Part shown: positions 40,268 to 48,498 of the stretch, in pieces
Layout: the number at the start of each line of letters is the position of its first letter
How positions within the stretch are numbered: the stretch's first letter is position 1
From: DATARR01 sp034666985
Lineage (GTDB): Bacteria; Acidobacteriota; Thermoanaerobaculia; Multivoradales; UBA5704
Reading direction: 5' to 3'
NCBI GenBank assembly: GCA_034666985.1
Contig: JAXDKS010000009.1
Location: 7,022 to 71,021, forward strand
Length of the DNA stretch: 64,000 bases
Made by a program: the position numbers and the translations under genes
Notes under the pieces: model-generated
What the model was told of the DNA's origin: nothing
What the model saw: the letters and a program-made list of their open reading frames with translations, nothing else
Database searches by the model: none

Positions 40268-41266
40268 ATGACGACTCCAACTCGCCACCAACTCCGCCGC
40301 CTGGGCGCCACCGGTCCGACCGTCTTTCCGCTGGCGCTCGGGTGCATGGGCATGTCGGGGATGTACGGCCACGCGGATGAAGGTGAGAGCATCGCCACCA
40401 TCCATGCGGCCCTGGATCATGGGATCAACCTGCTCGACACCGGCGACTTCTACGGCGCCGGGCACAACGAGATGCTCATCGGCCGCGCGCTTCGGGACCG
40501 CCGGGACCAGGCCCTGCTGTCGGTGAAGTTCGGCACTCTGCGCGCTCCGGACGGGAGCTGGCTCGGCTTCGACGCCCGTCCCGCGGCGGTCAAGAATTCC
40601 CTGGCCTACAGCCTGAACCGCCTCGGCGTCGACCACGTCGACGTCTACCGCCCGGCACGCCTCGATCCCGCGGTGCCCATCGAAGAGACCGTCGGCGCCA
40701 TCACCGACCTGGTGAAGGCCGGCTATGTCCGCGCCATCGGGCTGTCGGAGGTGGGGCCGGAGACGATCCGCCGGGCGCACGCCGTCCACCCCATCTGCGA
40801 CCTGCAGATCGAGTACTCGCTGATCAGCCGCGGTCCCGAGGAGCAGATCTTCCCCGTGCTCGCCGAGCTCGGCATCGGCGTCACTGCCTACGGCGTGCTC
40901 TCACGCGGACTGCTCAGCGGCTCCCGGCCGGCGGCGCAGGGCGACTTCCGGGCGCACCTGCCGCGCTTCGCGGGCGAGAACCGCGAGCGCAATCAGAGAC
41001 TGGTCGAGGAATTGGAGAAGCTCGCGGCCGAGAAGGGGGTCCGTCCCGCCCAGCTCGCCATCGCCTGGGTGCTCGCCAAAGGCGAGAGCCTCGTGCCTGT
41101 CGTCGGTGCCCGCACGCGAACACAGCTCGCCGAGTCGCTGGGCGCACTGGAGATCGAGCTCTCCCCCGCCGATCTCGCCCGCATCGAAGAGGCCATCCCC
41201 GCCTCCGCCGTCGCCGGCACCCGCTACGACCCGCATCAGATGCGGATGCTGGACAGCGAGCGGTAA
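40268..41266 (+). CDS. Aldo/keto reductase family oxidoreductase
   Basis: 332 residues of the (beta/alpha)8 NADPH-dependent fold. Asp and Tyr lie in NLLDTGDFYG and Lys in LSVKFG. The usual His of YYQHRVDP is replaced: the segment reads VYRPARLDP, so the standard tetrad is incomplete. The cofactor end has VPVVGARTRTQLAESLGAL. The substrate is unknown. It is divergent from the Ser/Thr kinase with intertwined promoters. Confidence 0.88.
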   Translation: MTTPTRHQLRRLGATGPTVFPLALGCMGMSGMYGHADEGESIATIHAALDHGINLLDTGDFYGAGHNEMLIGRALRDRRDQALLSVKFGTLRAPDGSWLGFDARPAAVKNSLAYSLNRLGVDHVDVYRPARLDPAVPIEETVGAITDLVKAGYVRAIGLSEVGPETIRRAHAVHPICDLQIEYSLISRGPEEQIFPVLAELGIGVTAYGVLSRGLLSGSRPAAQGDFRAHLPRFAGENRERNQRLVEELEKLAAEKGVRPAQLAIAWVLAKGESLVPVVGARTRTQLAESLGALEIELSPADLARIEEAIPASAVAGTRYDPHQMRMLDSER

Positions 41267-41499
41267 GGGCCGGCACTCAGGCTGAAGCCTGTCGGATTCT
41301 TGCGACGGCTGTCGAGACCCGCGAACACTTCCCAACTCGCTTCTGTCGCTGCGGCCCATCGCAGCGTTCGTAGTAAGTCTTTGCCCTGCCGTAATTGCGT
41401 GAGGTCCTCAACGTCGGTTCAGGCCGTGGCACCTGCCTTGCCCCTGCACGCCTCCCGAAGCTCAGGAGAACCCTGGGCCTCTTACCAGGAGGAAAGAGG
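41267..41499 (+). other. Intergenic stretch with a sigma-54 promoter
   Basis: No gene is seen in these 233 bases. The left part has short GC-rich inverted repeats (for instance GGCTGAAGCC). The right part has the sigma-54 site at 41427 and a strong ribosome site for the barrel protein. Confidence 0.6.
41427..41442 (+). promoter_or_regulatory. Sigma-54 (-24/-12) promoter
   Basis: TGGCAC, five bases, TTGCC: an exact match to the TGGCAC-N5-TTGC core. Transcription would start near 41453, giving a leader of about 47 bases with AGGAGG before the ATG at 41500. RpoN is encoded at 4692. Confidence 0.65.
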
Positions 41500-42006
41500 A
41501 TGACCCGACGATTTCCTCGGCTTTGCAGGATCTTGACCGCAACGGCGTTCTCTCTCGCCGTCGCTTCCTCGGCATTGGCGCAGAGCGACGTGAGGGGCCC
41601 CTTCCTCGACCTCTTCGGCGCTCGCGTTCAGTCCACCGATTCCAACGATCATTTTCACACCGAGGCTTACGGCGTGCGGGGTGGATTCCGTTTCACCAGA
41701 GTCTGGGCTCTGGAAGGATCGCTCTCCCGTGTCAAGGACGCCGACGCCTGGTTCGGAGACGTCTCCGCCAAGGCTTATTTCCTGCACGCGAATCGCTTCG
41801 AGATGTACGCGGTGGCATCGCCCGGCCTGTTCAGGGTTTCGGGCGAAAGCCCCCGGCTGACTCTGCACGCGGGGATCGGAGCGGAGATCAGCCTGGGCCA
41901 GCGGACCTACCTGCGGCCGGAGGTGCGCGGCCGCTGGCTGGCCAAGGAGATCAACGGCGACAGCGGCCTGGTGGATTATTCATTGGGTTTCGGCTGGCGA
42001 TTCTGA
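41500..42006 (+). CDS. Outer-membrane beta-barrel-like protein
   Basis: 168 residues. A signal peptide (basic start, hydrophobic core, cut after SALA) is followed by about 140 residues of alternating polar/hydrophobic strands (GGFRFTRVWALEGSLSRV; RFEMYAVASPGLFRV). It ends YSLGFGWRF, with a terminal Phe suited to BAM recognition, and is probably an eight-stranded OmpA/OmpX-like barrel. A strong AGGAGG site precedes the ATG. The upstream sigma-54 site suggests conditional expression. Confidence 0.8.
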   Translation: MTRRFPRLCRILTATAFSLAVASSALAQSDVRGPFLDLFGARVQSTDSNDHFHTEAYGVRGGFRFTRVWALEGSLSRVKDADAWFGDVSAKAYFLHANRFEMYAVASPGLFRVSGESPRLTLHAGIGAEISLGQRTYLRPEVRGRWLAKEINGDSGLVDYSLGFGWRF

Positions 42007-42040
42007 AGCCAGCGAGGAGGAAGCCCGCGGCCTGCGCCCG

Positions 42041-43831
42041 CTAGGCGGCGTGCGCAGGTGCCAGCTCTCGAGATTCGATCGCTGCCTCCTGCCGCAACGG
42101 CAGCCGGACCACGAATTCGCTGCCGCGCTCCGGACCCTCGCTCAGGGCTTCGATGCTGCCACCATGCAACTCGACGAGGGTCTTGACGAGCGTCAATCCG
42201 ATGCCGAGACCGCCGCGGGCGCGCTCCATCGAGCCAGGCGCCTGGACGAAAGGCTCGAACACCTGCTCGCGAAACTCCGCGGTCATTCCCATGCCGTCGT
42301 CACGAACGCGCAGCAGCAGGGCCGTCCCATCCGTGTGTGCGCTCAGCACGATGCTGCCGCCGGGATCGGTGTATTTGGCCGCGTTGTGCAGAAGGTTTGC
42401 CAGGACCTGCACCAGCCGCGCGGGATCGCCGAGCAGGGCAACGGGCTCATTGGGGAGATCGATGGTAAAGCCGTGGCGCCGTTCATCGATCAGCGGGCGA
42501 ACGAGCTCGACCGCCCGCTCGACGATCGCGCCGAGCGGGACCATTTCGGTCCTGATCTCGATCTTGCCGCGGGTGATGCGGGAGATGTCGAGGAGGTCGT
42601 CGACGAGCCGCGTCATCGTCGCCGACTGCCTCGCCACGATCTCGCGCATACGGGTCAGGAATGCGAGGTCGTCGCTGCGCAGGCGCATCAGCTCCGTCGA
42701 GGTCACGATCGCCGCCAGCGGATTGCGGAGCTCATGGCCGAGCATCGCCAGGAACTCGTTCTTGCGCCGGTCGCCCTCGGCGAGCTGCTCGAGCTTCCTA
42801 TGGACTTCCATCTCGAGCCGCACCCGATCGGTCACGTCGCGTGTAAAACACCGGGTGTGGATGAATTCGCCGTCTTCGACCAGGGCGTTGGAATGGATCT
42901 CCACATGCTTGACTGAGCCGTCCCGGCAGCGCAGCCGCGCCGGGTGGGCATACAGCGCCTCGCCGCGCTGCAGCTTGCCCAGGATGTCGTCGATGACTTC
43001 GCGGTCGACGTAGAACTCGGCGATGTGATGGCCGATGTACTCGTCGGGGTCGTATCCCATCATGTCGAGCTCGGCCCGGTTCGCCCACAAGATCGTGCCG
43101 TCCGCACCGACCTGGTGCAGGCCCTCCACGGCGTTCTCCAGAAAATCCGCCAGCTCCCTCTCCCGCCGGCGCAGAGACCGCTCGGCCTGCGTGCGTTTCG
43201 CGACCTCGGCCTCCAGTGAGGCCGCCTTCTGCTGCAACAGAGAAACCTGGCGGCGCAGCTCGTCCGGAGCGGCGGACTCGCGGAAGCTCTCCGCGGGCCG
43301 CACGTGCGAGTGCGCGTTGCAGATGTGAAGGAAGGGATCGCCGTGCTCTTCGTGATGGAAGCCCGCCATCGGGTAGGCGCACAGCAGGGAAAAGGAATGA
43401 GTCCTGGCGAGATCGTTCCACAGCTCTTCCAGGCGGATGGCGGCGTCGTGCCTGCCTTCCGACCACAGCAAGGCCACCATCTCGCCGAAGGCGCAAACGT
43501 GCCGGCTGCCGTTCCGGGCCAGCCGCTGGACGACACTGCCGACGACGTCGGCGAAGCGCTGCTCGTCCGGCCAGCCGTCGACCATGAGCTGCGAGAGTGT
43601 TTCGGCCGCATCCAGGACGATGTACCGCTCGGGATCCAACGGGGCGTCCGAGGAAGCGCGGCCCGCCTTGAACCGCCGCTCGAGATCCTCCCGATGAGGC
43701 TGGGTCGCGATGACGATGCCGGCCTGCCCGGCCTGCAGTCCCGCGCCGATGAACTCGCTCACTTCGTCGATCAGGAAGGAGTCCTGCTCATAGAACTGAA
43801 CGAAGTGCTCGTGTGAGTGGGCGTTCTCCAT
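42041..43831 (-). CDS. MEDS-PAS sensor histidine kinase
   Basis: 596 residues, soluble. The N-terminal MEDS domain is about 5-170 (HFVQFYEQDSFLIDEVSEFI). A short coiled coil, then a PAS domain (about 240-345: AVEGLHQVGADGTILWANRA), follow. HisKA has the H-box FLAMLGHELRNPLAAI. HATPase has LLHNAAKYTDPGG and GGLGIGLTLVKTLVELHGG. MEDS domains occur in sensors of one-carbon or redox signals, but the ligand here is unknown. The ATG at 43831 is leaderless behind a near-consensus promoter. Confidence 0.9.
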   Translation of the reverse strand: MENAHSHEHFVQFYEQDSFLIDEVSEFIGAGLQAGQAGIVIATQPHREDLERRFKAGRASSDAPLDPERYIVLDAAETLSQLMVDGWPDEQRFADVVGSVVQRLARNGSRHVCAFGEMVALLWSEGRHDAAIRLEELWNDLARTHSFSLLCAYPMAGFHHEEHGDPFLHICNAHSHVRPAESFRESAAPDELRRQVSLLQQKAASLEAEVAKRTQAERSLRRRERELADFLENAVEGLHQVGADGTILWANRAELDMMGYDPDEYIGHHIAEFYVDREVIDDILGKLQRGEALYAHPARLRCRDGSVKHVEIHSNALVEDGEFIHTRCFTRDVTDRVRLEMEVHRKLEQLAEGDRRKNEFLAMLGHELRNPLAAIVTSTELMRLRSDDLAFLTRMREIVARQSATMTRLVDDLLDISRITRGKIEIRTEMVPLGAIVERAVELVRPLIDERRHGFTIDLPNEPVALLGDPARLVQVLANLLHNAAKYTDPGGSIVLSAHTDGTALLLRVRDDGMGMTAEFREQVFEPFVQAPGSMERARGGLGIGLTLVKTLVELHGGSIEALSEGPERGSEFVVRLPLRQEAAIESRELAPAHAA

Positions 43832-43837
43832 GGAAGG

Positions 43838-43866
43838 AGTATAAGGCATGAGTAAAGAGATAGCAA
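43838..43866 (-). promoter_or_regulatory. Promoter of the MEDS-PAS kinase gene, leaderless
   Basis: On the minus strand, TTGCTA, 17 bases, TATACT, then six bases to the ATG at 43831. Transcription should start at the ATG. Confidence 0.75.
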
Positions 43867-43921
43867 AATACGTGCCCGCTCAGCTCTTGGCGGGGCAGGC
43901 GGTGCCAGCCCATCTCTGACC

Positions 43922-43927
43922 TAGAAT
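43922..43927 (+). promoter_or_regulatory. -10 box for the LLM monooxygenase gene, leaderless
   Basis: TAGAAT followed by six bases and the GTG at 43934. No clear -35 box was found. Confidence 0.5.
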
Positions 43928-43933
43928 CCAGGA

Positions 43934-44959
43934 GTGGAGACTCCTGCCGCCACCCCGCTTCGCCTGGGCATCCTCGACCAGTCGCCGGTCTCGGAAGGGA
44001 TGACCGGCACCGATGCGCTCCACAACACGATCGACCTTGCGCGGCTGGCCGACCGTCTCGGGTATCACCGCTACTGGGTGGCCGAGCATCATGGGACTCC
44101 CATGCTGGCCTGCCCGAGCCCCGAGGCGCTCATCGGTCCGATCGCGGATGCGACCTCGCGTCTGCGGGTGGGCAGCGGCGGCGTCATGCTCCCCCACTAC
44201 AGCCCGGTCAAGGTCGCCGAGACGTTCAGCATGCTGGCCGGCCTCTATCCCAGACGGATCGACCTCGGCATCGGCCGGGCGCCGGGGACGGATCAGACGA
44301 CCGCGATCGCGCTTCAGAGAGACCGCCGCCGTCTCCCACCCGACGACTTTCCGGATCAGCTCGCCGAGCTGCTGGCCTATATCGGCGGCACCCTTCCGCC
44401 CGAGCATCCCTTCGCCCGGCTGGCGATTCTGCCCGGCCGTCCTCACCGCCCCGAGCCGTGGCTCCTCGGCTCGTCGCCGCAGAGCGGGATCTGGGCAGCG
44501 GAGCTCGGGCTCCCCTACGCGTTCGCGGATTTCATCCAGTCAGGGGGCGCCGCCATCACCGCCCGCTATCGGGAGGATTTCGCCAGCTCCGAGTGGGGTG
44601 CGGCGCCGCGCGTCATCGTCGCCGGCTGGGCGCTCTGCGCCGACACCGACGAGGAAGCCGAACGGCTGGCCGCCAGCTCCCGCATGGCCTTCATCCTCCT
44701 GCGCCGCGGGCGGCTGATCTCCGTGCCACCGGTCGAGACGGCCCTGCGTTTCCTCGCCGAGGAAGGAGCCGCCCTGCCAGTGCAACGCCGCACGATCGTC
44801 GGCTCCCCGTCGACCGTGCGCCGCGGCATCGAAGCGCTCGCAGACGAGTACGGCGCGGGGGAGGTCCTGATCGTGACCATCACGCACGACCACGACGCTC
44901 GCCGGCGCTCGTATGAGCTCATCGCCGAGGAATTCGGGTTGGGCAGCCGTTCCGCTTAG
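43934..44959 (+). CDS. Luciferase-like (LLM class) flavin-dependent oxidoreductase
   Basis: 341 residues of the bacterial-luciferase-like barrel. Motifs: LGILDQSPVSEGMT, RYWVAEHHGTPMLACPSPE, RVGSGGVMLPHYSPVKVAETF and DLGIGRAPGTD, followed by PWLLGSSPQSG. This matches the MsnO8/LuxA-like group with a VAEHH motif. It would use FMNH2 or F420 with oxygen; substrate unknown. The GTG start is leaderless. It converges on the amidohydrolase. Confidence 0.88.
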   Translation: METPAATPLRLGILDQSPVSEGMTGTDALHNTIDLARLADRLGYHRYWVAEHHGTPMLACPSPEALIGPIADATSRLRVGSGGVMLPHYSPVKVAETFSMLAGLYPRRIDLGIGRAPGTDQTTAIALQRDRRRLPPDDFPDQLAELLAYIGGTLPPEHPFARLAILPGRPHRPEPWLLGSSPQSGIWAAELGLPYAFADFIQSGGAAITARYREDFASSEWGAAPRVIVAGWALCADTDEEAERLAASSRMAFILLRRGRLISVPPVETALRFLAEEGAALPVQRRTIVGSPSTVRRGIEALADEYGAGEVLIVTITHDHDARRRSYELIAEEFGLGSRSA

Positions 44960-45146
44960 CTCTACTGTGCCAGATTCGCGAAGACGGCGGTCTGCCCCGC
45001 AGGGGGGGAGCCCCGGTACCAGCGGGTACAGGCCCGTACCCACTGGGGGGAGGCCTGTACCCGCTGGGGCGAGGCCTCCCCCCGCTTCTTGCAGTCGTAC
45101 GCCGGCTTGGACCTGCCGTCTCACCACGGACCAGCAATCTCCCCCC
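44960..45146. repeat. Intergenic stretch with a 16-bp inverted repeat
   Basis: The 187 bases between convergent genes hold CCAGCGGGTACAGGCC at 45019-45034 and its exact inverse at 45052-45067. Related GTACCC copies lie in the loop. It could serve as a bidirectional terminator although T-runs are absent. Confidence 0.5.
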
Positions 45147-46436
45147 TCAGTGCCCGTGCGGCGGAGCCGGAATCTCCCGCTCCACCTCCACGCCGCCCTT
45201 CCAGATCCGCTGGATCTTCCGGGTGTTCTTGATGTTGACGGTGGGATCCCCCTGCACCATCAGGAGGTCGGCCCGCAGTCCCGGGGCGATGCGGCCACGA
45301 TCGGCGAGACGGAAAGCTGCGGCCGGCGCCGAGGTCGCGGCGGCCAGCGCATCCACGGGATCGAGACCCGCCTGCACCAGCAGCTCCAACTCGCGATGGA
45401 GGGCCAGGCCGTGGGCCGGCACGTCCGATCCAGCGAGAATCGGCACGCCGGCGGCGTGGAGGATGCGGACGTTCTCCCGTGCGATCTGCAGGTTCTGCTG
45501 GGTCATGAAATTCGGCGGACCCGGCGTGAGCAGGAACTGGGCCTCTTCCGGGGTGATGTAGGGCGCGAGGTCCGGATCGGCCAGGAGGGACGCGCCACCG
45601 TCCGTGGTGACGAACGTCTCCTCCGCCGTCAGCGTCCCGGCCACGAAGATCCCCTTCGCCACGGCCAGTTGGACGAAACCGGGCTCGACGAGTGAATCAG
45701 GGAAAATGTGAGCCAGGCCATCCACGCCGTCCTGGATGAGATCCAAGGCGTGCGACTGCTCGGTGACGTGGGCCACGGCCAGCCGGCTGCGGCGATGGAC
45801 CGCCGCGGTCAGGGCCTGCACCGTAGCGCGGCTGAGGATCGGCAGGTCGAGACCGGTCAGGGAGCCGTCTTCGAGCATGATCTTGAGGTAGTCCGAGCCC
45901 TCGGCGAACCGGGCGGCGACGAACGCGTCCGCCTGGTCCGGGCTGCTCAGGGTCGGCGCCTCGGGGCGCCGGGTGAAGTTGTAGGGATAGCCCTCGGGGA
46001 GAGTGGCCGGGCTGATGGCGCTGAAGAAGTCCGCCCGGTAGGGGGCGCCGTTGCGCTCCTGCTCCCGGCGCATCCTGGCGGCGAATTGCGGCAGAGTCCA
46101 CATGTCCAGCTCCGTCGTGACGCCGAACTGAATCGCCCGCTCCAGCTCCTGCCGCGTGCGGGCGTGGGAGTGGGCGTCGACGATCCCCGGCATCAGGGTC
46201 GAGCCCGTGCCGTCGATCGTGGGGACGTCCTGGGGAACGGCGACGTTCGAGCCTACAGCCTCGATCCGTCCGTTGCGGACGACGACGGTCGCTGCCGGGA
46301 TGACCTCCGAGCCGTTGAACACCCGGACGCCCGTAATGGCGAAAGAGTCAGAAACCGGGGGAGGATCGGCGGTTGCGGCTCCATTCGACAGGAGAGAGAG
46401 AATGAGCAAGGCCATGAGGCGGAGAGTCCATCGCAT
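45147..46436 (-). CDS. Secreted amidohydrolase (imidazolonepropionase-like)
   Basis: 429 residues. A signal peptide (LRLMALLILSLLSNGAATA) indicates export. Metal ligands follow amidohydrolase order: HxH in DAHSHA, Lys in YLKIML, His in VAHVTE, His in GLAHIF and Asp in AGSDVPAHG. The small beta domain is formed by both ends (ITGVRVFNGSEVIPA; DLLMVQGDPTVNI). It probably cleaves a dipeptide, lactone or cyclic amide in the periplasm. AAGGA lies before the ATG. It is divergent from the DinB-like gene. Confidence 0.88.
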   Translation of the reverse strand: MRWTLRLMALLILSLLSNGAATADPPPVSDSFAITGVRVFNGSEVIPAATVVVRNGRIEAVGSNVAVPQDVPTIDGTGSTLMPGIVDAHSHARTRQELERAIQFGVTTELDMWTLPQFAARMRREQERNGAPYRADFFSAISPATLPEGYPYNFTRRPEAPTLSSPDQADAFVAARFAEGSDYLKIMLEDGSLTGLDLPILSRATVQALTAAVHRRSRLAVAHVTEQSHALDLIQDGVDGLAHIFPDSLVEPGFVQLAVAKGIFVAGTLTAEETFVTTDGGASLLADPDLAPYITPEEAQFLLTPGPPNFMTQQNLQIARENVRILHAAGVPILAGSDVPAHGLALHRELELLVQAGLDPVDALAAATSAPAAAFRLADRGRIAPGLRADLLMVQGDPTVNIKNTRKIQRIWKGGVEVEREIPAPPHGH

Positions 46437-46526
46437 GAGATGTATCCTTTCTGGTCGTTAGATGAGGCCCTTCGCCGGTAGAGACGTTCGAGCGGGGGAA
46501 AACCCCTCAGCCTTTGGAGGCAGAGC

Positions 46527-47075
46527 ATGGAGATCCAGCGTACCGAGCCATTCCTGGACTACTACGAGCGGGTCCGCGAGAGGACGCGCCGGGTAATCCT
46601 CTGCATTCCGCCCGAGCAACTGGAGTGGACGCACAAGCCGGGAGCGTTCACCCTGGGCGATCTCGTGCGCCACCTGGGAGCGATCGAGCGCCACATGTTC
46701 GCCGAGAACGCGCAGGGGCGCCCCAGCCGCTATCCCGGACACGGGAGGGAGCTCGCGGACGGTTGGGACGAGGTGCTGGAGTACTTCGACCGCACGCACC
46801 GCGAGTCGCTGGAGATCTTCCGGAACCTGACTCCGGAGGATCTCCAGCGCCGCTGCGAGACCCCCGGCGGCGCCAAGATCGCGGTCTGGAAATGGCTGCG
46901 CTCGATGTGCGAGCACGAAATCCACCACCGCGGGCAGATCTACCTGATGCTCGGCATCCTCGGCGTGCCCACCCCGCCGCTCTACGGGCTCACCTCGGAA
47001 GAGGTGCTGGAGCGGAGCCGGGGCGAGGCTCAGGATTCCAGTGAGATTTTACGCTCTGTAAGTGGCGAGACCTGA
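46527..47075 (+). CDS. DinB/YfiT-like metal-binding four-helix protein
   Basis: 182 residues. Three conserved His suit a DinB-type metal site: His in LVRHLGAIERHMF and HEIHHRGQIYLML. Many members are thiol-dependent transferases such as bacillithiol S-transferases; the substrate here is unknown. GGAGG lies nine bases before the ATG. The 3' end overlaps the converging vapC gene by 46 bases. Confidence 0.85.
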   Translation: MEIQRTEPFLDYYERVRERTRRVILCIPPEQLEWTHKPGAFTLGDLVRHLGAIERHMFAENAQGRPSRYPGHGRELADGWDEVLEYFDRTHRESLEIFRNLTPEDLQRRCETPGGAKIAVWKWLRSMCEHEIHHRGQIYLMLGILGVPTPPLYGLTSEEVLERSRGEAQDSSEILRSVSGET

Positions 47076-47431
47076 GCCAGAAGGGAAAAGTCGCGATCGT
47101 GATGGAGGACTGTAATTCCGTGCCGGATGGCGCAGGTGGCGATCAGACAGTCGACTCCGGATCGGATCGTCACACCTGCCCGGCGAGCAGAACGATAGAG
47201 TTGAGCCGCTTCCTCGAAGACCTCACTCCTCAACGGCGATTCAACAACGGGGAAAGCAAACATCGCCTCCCGAGCCAGCCGAAAGGCCCGCTCCTCCAGG
47301 AATCCCTGAAGGACCTCCTGAATGACGGGCAGGCAGGTGACGATCTCCTCCAGATCGGCGACGGACTCCAACTGAAGACGACTCGGCTTCCGAAACACCT
47401 CGATCCAGACAGACGTGTCAACGAGGAGCAC
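47030..47431 (-). CDS. vapC: PIN-domain toxin VapC
   Basis: 133 residues. Acidic residues of the PIN active site are present: Asp5 in LLVDTSVWIE, Glu in PVIQEVLQGF, Asp in SGVDCLIATCAIRHG and Asp in LHHDRDFSLLAQ. It is probably an RNase acting on tRNA or rRNA. It overlaps its antitoxin gene by 14 bases, the normal vapBC arrangement. It converges with the DinB-like gene. Confidence 0.92.
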   Translation of the reverse strand: MLLVDTSVWIEVFRKPSRLQLESVADLEEIVTCLPVIQEVLQGFLEERAFRLAREAMFAFPVVESPLRSEVFEEAAQLYRSARRAGVTIRSGVDCLIATCAIRHGITVLHHDRDFSLLAQVSPLTERKISLES

Positions 47432-47645
47432 GAGGCTCCTTACCCCGATGAGCGTCTCCCCTCATCTCGGAGAGATCTCCTTCCCACAGCCCGGTTCCAG
47501 CAAGCTCCAGAATTCGCCCCGCCCGATGACGCCGAATGTAGTCCTCAATGGCTCGGGTAACGGCCCGGGAGTAGGTTCTCTCGCCGCTCACCCGAGTCAC
47601 TTCCTCCAGGAGCTGCTCATCCAACACAAGATTCGTGCGTTTCAT
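47418..47645 (-). CDS. vapB: VapB-type antitoxin
   Basis: 75 residues. A ribbon-helix-helix N terminus, MKRTNLVLDEQLLEEVTRVSG then TYSRAVTRAIEDYIRRH, is followed by a flexible tail that binds VapC. The RTNLVLDE opening is typical of VapB. TAGATT lies six bases before the ATG, so the operon should be leaderless and probably repressed by the complex. Confidence 0.88.
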   Translation of the reverse strand: MKRTNLVLDEQLLEEVTRVSGERTYSRAVTRAIEDYIRRHRAGRILELAGTGLWEGDLSEMRGDAHRGKEPRAPR

Positions 47646-47651
47646 ACACAC

Positions 47652-47657
47652 AATCTA
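47652..47657 (-). promoter_or_regulatory. -10 box for vapBC, leaderless
   Basis: TAGATT on the minus strand, six bases before the ATG at 47645. No good -35 box was seen. Confidence 0.5.
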
Positions 47658-47773
47658 CCACGTCTTTGGATCGAGAGAGGCCGGCGTACCCGTCCCGGGA
47701 CTGATCCCTCTCCGCACCTTCTCTGTAGAGGCTGCGCCCGTCTTCAGGCGTGGCCCGACTAAAAGGAGGTCCC

Positions 47774-47995
47774 TTGAACCACGCTCCACGCAGTAAGGCT
47801 TCCCGCAAGCTCCTGATCCTTCTCGCTCTGCTGGGCCTTTCCGGCTTCGCCCTGACCGCCAGGCCGAGCGCGGCGTTCCGCTGCGAGTGCGCTCCCCTGG
47901 GCGGTGAGTTCTGCGGTGCGGACGGCAGAACCTACGACAGCCCCTGCGCCGCTGCCTGCTTCCACACGAAGATCGTGCACTCCGGGCCCTGCTGA
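47774..47995 (+). CDS. Secreted Kazal-type protease-inhibitor-like protein
   Basis: 73 residues from a TTG start directly after AGGAGGT. A signal peptide (KLLILLALLGLSGFAL) leads to a mature part of about 38 residues with six Cys at 37, 39, 47, 58, 62 and 73. The pattern CGADGRTYDSPCAAACF, ending HSGPC, is the Kazal signature (CGxDGxTYxxxCxxxC). It may inhibit serine proteases outside the cell. A GTG eight codons upstream is possible but would lie before the ribosome site. Confidence 0.78.
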   Translation: MNHAPRSKASRKLLILLALLGLSGFALTARPSAAFRCECAPLGGEFCGADGRTYDSPCAAACFHTKIVHSGPC

Positions 47996-48011
47996 TCCCC
48001 CCTGGGCTTCT

Positions 48012-48042
48012 CTGGGGACCGGCCGTCCTGGCCGGCCCCCAG
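48012..48042 (+). terminator. Hairpin after the Kazal-type gene
   Basis: CTGGGG and CCGGCC (48012-48024) pair with GGCCGG and CCCCAG (48030-48042) around a five-base loop with one mismatch. It lies 17 bases after the stop. No T-run follows, so its strength as a terminator is uncertain. Confidence 0.45.
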
Positions 48043-48084
48043 CGCTCCGCAGCCAACCTTGTAAACGAACGTTTCCGGACGCCC

Positions 48085-48420
48085 TGGAGCGTGCGCACCA
48101 GAAATCCGTCGGACGGAGGCGGTAGAGACGCCCCAGGTCCTGAACGACACCCTTTCAAAGGTCACGGGGACTGCGGGGCGTCTCCGCAGGCCAACACCTG
48201 CCGACCGCAGGGTTGGGCATCCGCAGGCCCTCCGGGGGTGGGGAGTCGTGGCCGTACCTTGGAGAAGAAGCGGTATGCCCGCGTAGGGCGTTGCCGTTGC
48301 GGGCGGTATTGCCCCTTCGGAGACGCCCCGCGGTCCCCAGGGCCTGCGAAGGGTGTCGTTTAGGACCTGGGGGGCGTCTCTACCGCCTTCGTCGAAAGGT
48401 TTCCTGTCGCGCAGACTCCG
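48085..48420. repeat. Large foldback element in a 620-base non-coding stretch
   Basis: About 105 bases at 48085-48190 recur inverted at about 48312-48420 at roughly 80% identity by eye. The core GGCGGTAGAGACGCCCC (48118-48134) is perfectly inverted in the right arm. The central 120 bases are GC-rich with more small inverted repeats. No reading frame was supported on either strand. It may be a non-autonomous mobile element or a structured RNA. Confidence 0.65.
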
Positions 48421-48498
48421 TCAGATTCTAATTCGCCCCGGAGATTCAATCCGTGCACTGGTTGAGACGCGAGTCCACTACCACGGACCAGCACGGAC

